From: an uncultured Prevotella sp.
GTDB taxonomy: Bacteria; Bacteroidota; Bacteroidia; Bacteroidales; Bacteroidaceae
NCBI GenBank assembly: GCA_900553965.1
Contig: USFX01000070.1
Coordinates: 1 to 12,181, forward strand
Length of the DNA stretch: 12,181 bases
Reading direction: 5' to 3'
Under the pieces are notes generated by a model. The model was not told where the DNA came from. It saw only the letters and a list, made by a program, of their open reading frames with translations, and ran no database searches. How positions within the stretch are numbered: position 1 is the stretch's first letter; each line of letters starts with the position of its first letter. Below, one piece after another: positions 1-6,762 of the stretch. The position numbers were made by a program, and so were the translations under genes.

Positions 1-1
1 G

Positions 2-994
2 TCGCCGCTCGGGCGGACGCTCACGGAGCGCACGCTGGAGAACGGGTTGAGGCTGAAGAAGGTTAGCGTGCCGTTTGGCGTGATAGGAATGATATATGAG
101 GCGCGGCCTAACGTCACCTTCGATGTCTTCGCGCTGTGCTTCAAGAGCGGCAACGCCTGTGTACTGAAGGGCGGCCGTGATGCCGACGGGTCAAACCGTG
201 CCGGTGTCGCGGTGATACACGAAGTGTTGCGGCGATATGGCATCGACACTACCACCGTGACGCTGCTGCCCGCCACGCATGAGGCTACGGCGGCGCTGCT
301 GTCGGCCGTAGGCTATATCGACCTATGCATTCCGCGCGGCGGCCGCCGGTTGATTGATTTCGTGAGAGATACGGCCCGCGTGCCGGTGATAGAGACTGGT
401 GCCGGAGTGGTGAGCACATACTTCGATGAGGCCGGCGATACGACGAAGGGAAGTCGCATCATCTGCAACGCCAAGACACGGCGTGTGAGCGTATGCAACG
501 CCCTCGACTGCCTCATTGTCCACCGCAGCCGCCTCTCCGACCTGCCGTCGCTCTGCCAGCCTTTGGCCGAAAAGAACGTCACGATATATGCCGATGAGGC
601 CGCACGCGAGGCTCTGTGCGGTGCTTATCCCGCGGAACTGCTGCTTCCGGCGACGGAAGAGAGCTACGGCACGGAGTTCATGGACTATAAGATGGCCATC
701 CGCACGGTCGATTCGTTGGATGCCGCTATCGCCCACATCAACCGTTACGGCTCCGGTCACAGCGAGAGCATCGTGACCGAGGACTCCGCCGCTGCCCGCT
801 GTTTTCAGGCTCAGGTGGACGCCGCCTGCGTCTATGTGAACGCTCCGACGAGCTTTACCGACGGCGCGCAGTTCGGATTGGGCGCCGAAATAGGTATCAG
901 CACGCAGAAGCTCGGCCCGCGCGGCCCGATGGGACTCGAAGAGATAACGACATATAAGTGGCTTATCGAGGGCGACGGACAGGTGAGAGCGTAG
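2..994 (+). CDS. proA: Gamma-glutamyl phosphate reductase, 5' end cut off by the window
   Basis: Cytoplasmic enzyme of proline synthesis; it reduces L-glutamyl-5-phosphate with NADPH to glutamate-5-semialdehyde. The reading frame is open from base 2, so the gene starts before the window; the TTG at 47 is an internal Leu codon, not a start. About 330 residues are present against roughly 415 for the family, so some 85 N-terminal residues are missing. The sequence seen is ProA-like throughout: PLGRTLTERTLENGLRLKKV, then VPFGVIGMIYEARPNVTFD, then LKGGRDADGSN. The catalytic cysteine of this aldehyde-dehydrogenase-superfamily enzyme is the Cys of RRVSVCNALD, codon 494-496. The C-terminal FGLGAEIGISTQKLGPRGPMGLEEITTYKW block is also typical. 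ProB may lie upstream but cannot be seen. A long hairpin follows the stop. Identification is very secure. Confidence 0.96.
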   Translation, partial: SPLGRTLTERTLENGLRLKKVSVPFGVIGMIYEARPNVTFDVFALCFKSGNACVLKGGRDADGSNRAGVAVIHEVLRRYGIDTTTVTLLPATHEATAALLSAVGYIDLCIPRGGRRLIDFVRDTARVPVIETGAGVVSTYFDEAGDTTKGSRIICNAKTRRVSVCNALDCLIVHRSRLSDLPSLCQPLAEKNVTIYADEAAREALCGAYPAELLLPATEESYGTEFMDYKMAIRTVDSLDAAIAHINRYGSGHSESIVTEDSAAARCFQAQVDAACVYVNAPTSFTDGAQFGLGAEIGISTQKLGPRGPMGLEEITTYKWLIEGDGQVRA

Positions 995-1023
995 TCTCCG
1001 AAGATGCAAAATAAGACATAAAA

Positions 1024-1081
1024 AGCCGCAAAGGCGCAAGGAACATAACCTATAAGTATTGTTCTTTGCGCCATTGCGGCT
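1024..1081. repeat. Long hairpin of the GCAAAGGCGCAA repeat family between convergent genes
   Basis: Two 21-nt arms (1024-1044 and 1061-1081) are inverted copies with two mismatches, around a 16-nt AT-rich loop. The core is GCAAAGGCGCAA and its complement. It lies between the stops of proA (plus) and the 65-aa gene (minus), so it could end transcription from both sides, although neither side has a long T run. The same core recurs at 9445-9563, so it is better seen as a dispersed intergenic repeat that may also act as a terminator. Confidence 0.75.
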
Positions 1082-1115
1082 AATGTGTTTCATCGTAGGG
1101 CTGGCCTAATTTGGT

Positions 1116-1313
1116 TTATTGTTTGTCTTCTCCATCTCTTGCCATGCGAAATTCTTCCATACGTTCACGTATGTTGTTTACGGTCTCCTGCATTCCTTTC
1201 TCCTGTATAAGTTCATCAAGAAACTTGCGGAGGCTTTTCATGGCGTCTTTGTCTTCCATTAATGCGACTACGTCGGCCAGCACAGACTGCTGTAATGTAA
1301 TAGCGTTGCTCAT
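1116..1313 (-). CDS. Small helical Bacteroidales protein, antitoxin-like in appearance, function unknown
   Basis: A 65-residue protein beginning MSNAITLQQSVLADVVALME. It is strongly charged, has no membrane segment or cysteine, and looks all-helical; the second half (KFLDELIQEKGMQETVNNIRERMEEF) could form an amphipathic helix or short coiled coil. The start is supported by an A-rich region (AAAGAAAGGACATAAGT) directly upstream and by a well-formed Bacteroidetes promoter 25-56 nt before the ATG. Small proteins with a similar N-terminus are common in Bacteroidales and some are encoded next to RelE/ParE-like toxins; that likeness is from memory, not a search. No toxin gene adjoins it here: the neighbours are ung (divergent) and proA (convergent). 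It is a real gene judging by promoter and composition, but its role is not known to me. Confidence 0.75.
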   Translation of the reverse strand: MSNAITLQQSVLADVVALMEDKDAMKSLRKFLDELIQEKGMQETVNNIRERMEEFRMARDGEDKQ

Positions 1314-1337
1314 ACTTATGTCCTTTCTTTATACCTG

Positions 1338-1369
1338 CAAATATACGTAATGTTCTGTTCATCTGCAAA
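1338..1369 (-). promoter_or_regulatory. Bacteroidetes-type promoter for the 65-aa gene
   Basis: Read on the minus strand, a TTTG (-33 element, plus-strand 1366-1369) is followed after 20 nt by TATATTTG (plus-strand 1338-1345), an exact match to the TAnnTTTG -7 box. Transcription would start about 7 nt further on and give a very short leader. It is back to back with the ung promoter. Confidence 0.75.
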
Positions 1370-1438
1370 TTTTGGCGGCTGAAAATCCGTTATCGCAATG
1401 TTTTGAGCCGGTTTTGAGGTTGTTGTGGCGTGAAATGT

Positions 1439-1469
1439 TTTGATAATCGGGAATAAATATCTAACTTTG
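1439..1469 (+). promoter_or_regulatory. Bacteroidetes-type promoter for ung
   Basis: TTTG at 1439-1442 and TAACTTTG at 1462-1469 are separated by 19 nt and match the -33/-7 pattern of the Bacteroidetes primary sigma factor. The -7 box lies 38 nt before the ung ATG. This promoter and the one at 1338-1369 fire in opposite directions from a shared spacer of about 190 bp. Confidence 0.8.
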
Positions 1470-1507
1470 CGTCACTTAGCGACAATCATCAGAAACCCAG
1501 AGAATAT

Positions 1508-2173
1508 ATGAACGTAAAAATAGAAGAATCGTGGCGGCAGCATATCGGGGGTGAGTTTGAGAAGCCGTATTTCAAGGAACTCACCGATTTCGTGCGTGAC
1601 GAATACAGGCGCGGCACGTGTTATCCGCCGGCGGCGCTGGTTTTCAACGCCTTCAATCTGTGTCCTTTCGACCGTGTCAAGGTGGTCATCATAGGTCAGG
1701 ACCCATATCATGAGCCGGGACAGGCTCACGGTCTGTGCTTCTCCGTCTGTGACGGTGTTCAGCCGCCGCCCTCGCTGGTCAATATCTTCCGCGAGATACA
1801 CGACGACACAGGTACTCCCATCCCCACGTCGGGCAACCTCACCCGATGGGCTGAGCAGGGCGTGCTTCTGCTCAACGCCACGCTGACCGTCAGGGCGCAT
1901 CAGGCTGCGAGCCATCAGCGCCACGGATGGGAGGAGTTCACCGATGCCGCCATACGTGCCCTGTCGACCGACCGCGACCATCTGGTGTTCATCCTTTGGG
2001 GCGGATATGCCCGCAGCAAGGCGTCGCTGATTGACTCCGGCCGCCATCTCGTGCTCCAGTCCGTCCATCCCTCACCGCTGTCGGCAAATCGCGGCGGGTG
2101 GTTCGGAAACCACCATTTCTCGCAGACAAACATGTATCTCCGCAACAACGGCATGGAGCCGATAGAGTGGTAG
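1508..2173 (+). CDS. ung: Uracil-DNA glycosylase, family 1
   Basis: Base-excision repair enzyme that removes uracil from DNA. The 221-residue length is normal for the family. The water-activating loop GQDPYH is at residues 63-68 with the catalytic Asp65. It is followed by GQAHGLCFSV, which forms part of the uracil pocket. LLLNATLTV supplies the conserved Asn that reads uracil. The minor-groove loop HPSPLSA begins at the catalytic His187 and is followed by GWFGNHHFS. All active-site blocks are intact. The ATG at 1508 gives the expected short N-terminus and lies just after a promoter. The DUF3109 gene follows after 67 nt with no clear promoter of its own, so the two are probably co-transcribed. 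Very secure. Confidence 0.97.
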   Translation: MNVKIEESWRQHIGGEFEKPYFKELTDFVRDEYRRGTCYPPAALVFNAFNLCPFDRVKVVIIGQDPYHEPGQAHGLCFSVCDGVQPPPSLVNIFREIHDDTGTPIPTSGNLTRWAEQGVLLLNATLTVRAHQAASHQRHGWEEFTDAAIRALSTDRDHLVFILWGGYARSKASLIDSGRHLVLQSVHPSPLSANRGGWFGNHHFSQTNMYLRNNGMEPIEW

Positions 2174-2183
2174 GGCTTTTATT

Positions 2184-2224
2184 AGGAGTTAACTTCTGAG
2201 AGGGCTATGCCCGCGATAACTCCT
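2184..2224 (+). other. Nested hairpin between ung and the DUF3109 gene
   Basis: AGGAGTTA (2184-2191) pairs with TAACTCCT (2217-2224), and inside the loop GGGC/GCCC (2202-2205/2209-2212) forms a second small stem with loop TAT. On the plus strand it is followed by A runs, not T runs, so it is not a typical terminator for ung. It may be a processing or partial termination site that separates expression of the two genes. Confidence 0.4.
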
Positions 2225-2240
2225 TAAAAACAAAAAATAT

Positions 2241-2831
2241 ATGCTTTCGATAATCGAAGTAGGCGGAGTGCTTGTCTCCGCAGATATACTGACAGAATGT
2301 TTTTGCTGTGACCTTGACGCTTGTCACGGCGAATGTTGCGTTGAGGGCGATGCCGGTGCGCCTGTTACTCTCGACGAAGTGGCTGCCATAGAGGATGCTC
2401 TCGACACAGTGTGGCCCGAATTGACGGCGCAGGCTCAGGCCGTGATCGACCGTCAGGGCGTGGCTTATACCGACGTGGAGGGCGCGCTGGTGACGAGCAT
2501 CGTGAACGGCCGCGACTGCGTCTTTACGTGTCACGAGGGCAGTTGCTGCCTCTGTGCCTTGGAGAAGGCGTGGCGCGACGGCCGCACACGCTTTCAGAAA
2601 CCAATCAGCTGCGCGCTATATCCCATCCGCGAAGTGACGATGAGCAACGGAACCGTCGGTCTTAACTATCACCGCTGGAATGTCTGCCGTGCCGCCGTGG
2701 CCCGTGGCCGTGAACTCTCGTTGCCCGTCTACCGCTTTCTGGAAGGCCCGCTCGTGCGCCGCTTCGGACAGGAGTGGTACGACGAGCTGACGAACGTAGC
2801 CGACGAACTGAAGCGGCAGGGATATATTTAA
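2241..2831 (+). CDS. DUF3109 family cysteine-rich protein, possible metal binding
   Basis: A 196-residue protein that I recognise as DUF3109, a family found mainly in Bacteroidetes with no assigned function. It has 13 cysteines in clusters: Cys20, 22, 23, 28, 32 and 33 (ECFCCDLDACHGECC), then Cys93, 97, 102, 103 and 105 (DCVFTCHEGSCCLC), then Cys124 (ISCALYPIRE) and Cys149. This spacing resembles the CxxCxxCC metal-chelating families such as YkgJ (Fe/Zn), so a metal or Fe-S site is a fair inference. No signal peptide or membrane helix is seen, so it is probably cytoplasmic. The ATG at 2241 is preceded by an A-rich stretch and starts the usual MLSIIEVGGVLVSADILTE. It lies 67 nt after ung and probably shares its transcript. 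Confidence 0.88.
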   Translation: MLSIIEVGGVLVSADILTECFCCDLDACHGECCVEGDAGAPVTLDEVAAIEDALDTVWPELTAQAQAVIDRQGVAYTDVEGALVTSIVNGRDCVFTCHEGSCCLCALEKAWRDGRTRFQKPISCALYPIREVTMSNGTVGLNYHRWNVCRAAVARGRELSLPVYRFLEGPLVRRFGQEWYDELTNVADELKRQGYI

Positions 2832-3064
2832 GAGGTGCATCAAGAGTCCGTTCAAACCGTTGATACAGATTCTTTTGCAGCATGGAATGGCAGGCCTTCC
2901 ATCAAGGGTGCTCAAAACCGCAAAAAAGTGGGGCCATTTACGTTTGCACATTTACGGATGTGCCATTTACGGATGCACATGATTCGAACGTCCGAAACTT
3001 CAATAATTTGGAAATTATAATTCATAATTTATAATTCTGAATTGGTTTTGTCCTCAAATTATGC
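2832..3064. other. Gene-free spacer with small tandem and palindromic repeats
   Basis: No credible gene lies here. From left to right: an imperfect hairpin at 2882-2902 (ATGGAA ... TTCCAT with an inner GG/CC pair), which could end the ung-DUF3109 transcript but lacks a T run; three tandem copies of a 14-15-nt unit, catttacggatgtgc-like, at 2935-2978; and an AT-rich near-palindrome at 3013-3036 (AATTATAATTCATAATT...), a sequence type often scattered between Bacteroidales genes. The metG promoter follows. Confidence 0.6.
2935..2978. repeat. Three tandem copies of a 14-15-nt unit
   Basis: Units at 2935-2948 (catttacgtttgca), 2949-2963 (catttacggatgtgc) and 2964-2978 (catttacggatgcac). The last two differ only in the last few bases. 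The units are not in any ORF. They may be a remnant of a dispersed repeat. Confidence 0.7.
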
Positions 3065-3072
3065 TAACTTTG
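3043..3072 (+). promoter_or_regulatory. Bacteroidetes-type promoter for metG
   Basis: TAACTTTG at 3065-3072 is an exact -7 box. A TTGG at 3043-3046 lies 18 nt upstream and is the best -33 candidate; the nearer TTTG at 3047-3050 is too close (14 nt). The predicted start near 3079 leaves a leader of about 110 nt before the metG ATG. Confidence 0.7.
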
Positions 3073-3079
3073 CACCTTA

Positions 3080-3189
3080 TTAATATATATAAGCGGTTGA
3101 AACCGTAATATAATCCGGTCGGACCGATTATATAAGGCATACAAAATCACGATATAAAGCATACGAAATCAATATATAAACCGAACGAA
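3080..3189 (+). promoter_or_regulatory. Structured metG leader with two hairpins and a duplicated 22-nt unit
   Basis: Hairpin 1 is CGGT-TGAA-ACCG (3094-3105). Hairpin 2 (3108-3133) has 11 base pairs with one bulged C and a CGG loop. Two adjacent 22-nt copies follow (3137-3158 and 3159-3180), identical except for three bases and each ending ATATAAA; a fragment of a third (ACGAAAT) runs into the start codon. ACCG of hairpin 1 could instead pair with CGGT of hairpin 2, so alternative folds are possible. It does not look like a T-box or a SAM riboswitch to me. The regulatory role is inference. Confidence 0.45.
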
Positions 3190-5235
3190 ATGGAACAGAA
3201 ACAATACAAGCGCACCACCGTCACGGCGGCATTGCCGTATGCCAACGGCGGTGTTCACATCGGCCATCTCGCTGGAGTCTACGTGCCTGCGGACATCTAC
3301 GTACGTTATCTGAGGCTCAAGGGACAGGACGTCATCTTCATCTGCGGAAGCGACGAGCACGGTGTGCCAATTACCATCCGCGCCCGCAAGGAAGGCATCA
3401 CACCCCAGGACGTCGTCGACCGCTACCACTCGATCATCAAGAAGAGCTTCGAGGACTTCGGCATCTCGTTTGACATCTACAGCCGCACGACTTCGGAGAC
3501 ACACAGCAAACTGGCCTCCGACTTCTTCAAGAAGCTCTATGACGACGGCAAGCTCATCGAGCAGGTGTCGGAGCAGTACTACGACGAAGAGGCCCGACAG
3601 TTCCTCGCAGACAGATATATCACGGGCGAATGTCCCCACTGCCACAACCCCAAGGCTTATGGCGACCAGTGTGAGAAATGCGGCAGCGACCTCGACCCGA
3701 CCGAACTCATCAATCCGCAGTCAGCCATCAGCGGCTCCGCACCCGTGCTGAAGAAGACCAAGAACTGGTATCTGCCGCTCAACGAATATCAGCAGTGGCT
3801 CAAGGAGTGGATTCTCGACGGCCACAAGGAGTGGCGTCCCAACGTCTACGGACAGTGCAAGAGCTGGCTCGACCTCGACCTCCAGCCCCGCGCCATGACC
3901 CGCGACCTCGACTGGGGCATACCAGTGCCCGTCGAAGGCGGCGAGGGAAAGGTGCTCTACGTCTGGTTTGACGCCCCCATCGGATATATATCCAATACCA
4001 AGGAGCTCCTGCCCGACACGTGGGATAAGTGGTGGAAGGACCCCGAGACGCGCCTCATCCACTTCATCGGCAAGGACAACATCGTCTTCCACTGCATCGT
4101 CTTCCCCACCATGCTCAAGGCCCACGGCGGCTATATCCTGCCCGAGAACGTGCCGGCCAACGAATTCCTCAATCTGGAGAACGACAAAATCTCGACCTCA
4201 CGCAACTGGGCCGTATGGCTTCACGAATATCTCGAGGACATGCCGGGCAAGCAGGACGTCATGCGCTATGTCCTCACGGCCAACGCCCCGGAGACCAAGG
4301 ACAACAACTTCACGTGGCGGGACTTTCAGGACCGCAACAACAACGAGCTGGTCGCAGTCTACGGCAACTTTGTCAACCGTGCGCTCCAGCTCACGAAGAA
4401 GTATTGGGCGGGAGTCGTTCCGGAGTGCGGCGAACTGACCGACACGGACCGCGCGACGCTCGACGAGTTTAAGGACGTAAAGGCGCGCGTCGAGGAAAAC
4501 CTCGATGTCTTCAAGTTCCGCGAGGCCCTCAAGGAGGCCATGAACCTCGCCCGCATCGGCAACCGCTACATCACGGAGTGTGAACCGTGGAAGGTGTGGA
4601 AGACCGACCCCAAGCGCGTCGAGACCATTCTCTATATCTCGCTCCAGCTCGTGGCCAATCTCGCCATCGCCTTCGAACCGTTCCTGCCGTTCAGCAGCGC
4701 CCGTCTGCGCCGCATGCTCAACGTCGAGAAGTTTGAGTGGGACAGCCTCGGCAGCACCGAACTGCTCCGTCCGGGCCACCAGTTGGCCGAACCGGAACTG
4801 CTCTTCGAGAAGATTGAAGACGAGGCCATCGCCTTCCAGCTCAACAAACTCGAAGAAGCCAAGAAGGCCAACGCCGCCGCAGCATACAAGGCAGACCCCA
4901 TAAAGGCTCCCGTGACGTTCGAGGACTTCGAGAAACTCGACATCCGCGTCGGCCACATCAAGCACTGCGAGAAAGTCAAGAAGGCCAACAAGCTGCTCAA
5001 GTTCACCATCGACGACGGCTCGGGAACTGACCGCACCATCGTCAGCGGCATCGCCAAGTTCTACGAACCCGAAGAGCTCATCGGCAAGGACGTGCTCTTC
5101 ATCGCCAACTTCCCGCCCCGCAAGCTCATGGGTATAGAGAGTCAAGGCATGATTCTCTCGGCCGAGAACTTCGACGGAAGCCTCAGCGTGACGTCAATCC
5201 TGCGCGGGGTGAAGCCCGGAAGCAAGGTCTGCTGA
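3190..5235 (+). CDS. metG: Methionyl-tRNA synthetase with fused C-terminal tRNA-binding domain
   Basis: Charges tRNA-Met with methionine in the cytoplasm. The 681-residue length is normal for the long form. The class I signature HIGH is at residues 23-26 (PYANGGVHIGHLAG). The connective-peptide zinc knuckle has Cys148, Cys151, Cys161 and Cys164 (CPHC...CEKC), the four-cysteine type. The KMSKS loop is KISTS at 333-337, followed by RNWAVW, a known MetRS variant. The anticodon-binding helical domain follows, with YITECEPWKVWKTDP. From about residue 578 to the end there is an EMAP-II/Trbp111-like OB-fold domain (FEKLDIRVGHI ... GIESQGMILSAE), which binds tRNA and dimerises. The ATG at 3190 is preceded by an A-rich leader and a promoter. 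A strong terminator follows, so it is probably a single-gene unit. Very secure. Confidence 0.98.
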   Translation: MEQKQYKRTTVTAALPYANGGVHIGHLAGVYVPADIYVRYLRLKGQDVIFICGSDEHGVPITIRARKEGITPQDVVDRYHSIIKKSFEDFGISFDIYSRTTSETHSKLASDFFKKLYDDGKLIEQVSEQYYDEEARQFLADRYITGECPHCHNPKAYGDQCEKCGSDLDPTELINPQSAISGSAPVLKKTKNWYLPLNEYQQWLKEWILDGHKEWRPNVYGQCKSWLDLDLQPRAMTRDLDWGIPVPVEGGEGKVLYVWFDAPIGYISNTKELLPDTWDKWWKDPETRLIHFIGKDNIVFHCIVFPTMLKAHGGYILPENVPANEFLNLENDKISTSRNWAVWLHEYLEDMPGKQDVMRYVLTANAPETKDNNFTWRDFQDRNNNELVAVYGNFVNRALQLTKKYWAGVVPECGELTDTDRATLDEFKDVKARVEENLDVFKFREALKEAMNLARIGNRYITECEPWKVWKTDPKRVETILYISLQLVANLAIAFEPFLPFSSARLRRMLNVEKFEWDSLGSTELLRPGHQLAEPELLFEKIEDEAIAFQLNKLEEAKKANAAAAYKADPIKAPVTFEDFEKLDIRVGHIKHCEKVKKANKLLKFTIDDGSGTDRTIVSGIAKFYEPEELIGKDVLFIANFPPRKLMGIESQGMILSAENFDGSLSVTSILRGVKPGSKVC

Positions 5236-5253
5236 TGAAAATGGAATATATAT

Positions 5254-5298
5254 AGGAATTGAGGGGAGCCGCGCGCTCCCTTCGGTTCCTATTTTTTA
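5254..5298 (+). terminator. Intrinsic terminator after metG
   Basis: AGGAA (5254-5258) pairs with TTCCT (5286-5290), and inside it GGGAGC pairs with GCTCCC around a CGCGC loop. Six T residues follow at 5292-5297. This is the clearest rho-independent terminator in the window. It lies only 22 nt before the flippase ATG, so that operon either depends on read-through or on a promoter I cannot see. Confidence 0.85.
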
Positions 5299-5319
5299 AT
5301 CAGAACGGAATACCACGCG

Positions 5320-6762
5320 ATGGAGTCACTGAGGGAAAAAACTGAGAAAGGAATGTTCTGGGGCGGGTTGAACAACGGTGTCCAGCAGCTGCTGGGACTC
5401 GTCTTCGGCATCATCCTCGGACGTCTCCTGACGCCTTCCGACTATGGCATGACGGCCATGATAAGCATCTTCACGCTTATCGCCACGGCCCTTCAGAACA
5501 GCGGATTCACGGCCGCGCTGGCCAACATGAAGTCTCCCGGGCACCGCGACTACAACTCCGTGTTCTGGTTCAACATCATCGTCGCCCTTTCGCTTTATAT
5601 CATTCTCTTCTTCTGTGCGCCACTCATCGCCGCTTTCTATCGCACGGAAAGCCTTATACCGCTATGCCGCTACGCCTTTTTAGCCATCGTCCTGTCGTCT
5701 TTCGGCACTGCCCAGTCGGCCTATCTCTTCAAGAACCTCATGGTCAAGGAACAGGCCAAGTCCGGCATGACGGCCGTCGTGCTGTCCTGTCTGACGGGCG
5801 TCACGATGGCGCTGATGGACATGGCCTACTGGTCGCTGGCCACCCAGGGACTTGTCTTCGTAGGCGTGAACATGCTGATGCAGTGGCACTATTCCCCGTG
5901 GCGGCCGTCGCTTGACATCGATTTCGGCCCTGTCAGGCGCATGTTCCGTTTCAGTTGCAAGATTCTCGCGACGACAATCCTCACCCATATCAATACCAAC
6001 GTGCTCAACATCCTGCTGGGCCACCATTTCTCAACCGTCGAAACAGGCTACTACAACCAGGCGTACCAGTGGAATTTCAAGTGCTTCAGCCTCGTCCAGG
6101 GCATGGTCCAGCAGGTTGCCCAGCCAGTCCTTGTCGGACTGAACGGCGAGGACGGCCGTCAGCTGAAGGTGCTCCGGAAGATGATGCGCTTCACGGCCTT
6201 CATCTCTTTCCCGCTTCTTTTCGGCTTCGCGCTGGTGGCCGAGGAGTTCATCCTGCTGACCATCAAGGAGCTGTGGCTGCCCAGTGCGCGCCTGCTTCAG
6301 ATTTTGTGCATTGGCGGCGCGGTGATGCCGATGTGCACGTTGCTGTCGAACACCATCATCAGCAAGGGCCGTTCGGGGACATATATGTACGGAACGCTGG
6401 CCCTCGGAGTGGCCCAGATCGCTCTCATGGTGATCATCTGGCCGCTCGGACTAAGGGCTATGGTCATCGGCCACTCGGCACTCAACGTCATCTGGCTCTT
6501 CGTCTGGCACAGGCTGACGGCACGGCTGACGGGCTACGGCCTCCGCATGTTCCTCGCCGACACCGTTCCCTTCGCCCTCGCGGCGGCGGGAGTGATGGCC
6601 GCCACGGGTGCCGCCACGGCGTGGATAGGCCCGCTATGGGTGATACTGGCGGTGCGCGTAGTCGTGGCCGCAGCACTATATTATGGTGTGATGCGCGTGG
6701 CACGTGTCCGGATACTTGCCGATTGCACCGATTTTTTGTTGTCTAAAATAAGAAAAACATGA
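5320..6762 (+). CDS. WzxC-like oligosaccharide flippase
   Basis: Polytopic inner-membrane protein of the MOP superfamily (polysaccharide synthase/Wzx group), expected to flip a polyprenyl-linked oligosaccharide to the periplasmic face. At 480 residues it has the usual length. The N-terminus is typical of the WzxC-type subfamily: an amphipathic start, GMFWGGLNNGVQQLLGLVFGIILGRLLTPSDYG-like helix 1 (about 12-37), then GFTAALANMKSPGHRDYNSVFWFNI (62-86). Hydrophobic segments continue at about 83-107, 115-137, 147-165, 169-188 and on to the C-terminus, compatible with 12-14 helices. It is the first gene of a three-gene operon; its TGA overlaps the next ATG by 4 nt. No promoter is visible in the 84-nt gap after metG, which holds a terminator. 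The substrate cannot be deduced. Confidence 0.9.
   Translation: MESLREKTEKGMFWGGLNNGVQQLLGLVFGIILGRLLTPSDYGMTAMISIFTLIATALQNSGFTAALANMKSPGHRDYNSVFWFNIIVALSLYIILFFCAPLIAAFYRTESLIPLCRYAFLAIVLSSFGTAQSAYLFKNLMVKEQAKSGMTAVVLSCLTGVTMALMDMAYWSLATQGLVFVGVNMLMQWHYSPWRPSLDIDFGPVRRMFRFSCKILATTILTHINTNVLNILLGHHFSTVETGYYNQAYQWNFKCFSLVQGMVQQVAQPVLVGLNGEDGRQLKVLRKMMRFTAFISFPLLFGFALVAEEFILLTIKELWLPSARLLQILCIGGAVMPMCTLLSNTIISKGRSGTYMYGTLALGVAQIALMVIIWPLGLRAMVIGHSALNVIWLFVWHRLTARLTGYGLRMFLADTVPFALAAAGVMAATGAATAWIGPLWVILAVRVVVAAALYYGVMRVARVRILADCTDFLLSKIRKT

Noticed and set aside
323..1093. Minus-strand open frame across proA and the following hairpin (256 codons)
   Set aside because: Antisense shadow of proA; it starts inside the intergenic hairpin and has no family likeness.
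3080..3189. T-box or SAM riboswitch upstream of metG
   Set aside because: No T-box sequence, specifier stem or SAM aptamer core can be recognised, and the hairpins are small.
4198..5145. Long open frame on the minus strand inside metG (315 codons)
   Set aside because: It mirrors metG codons on the opposite strand, has repetitive Leu/Val/Glu-rich composition without domains, and metG is certain.
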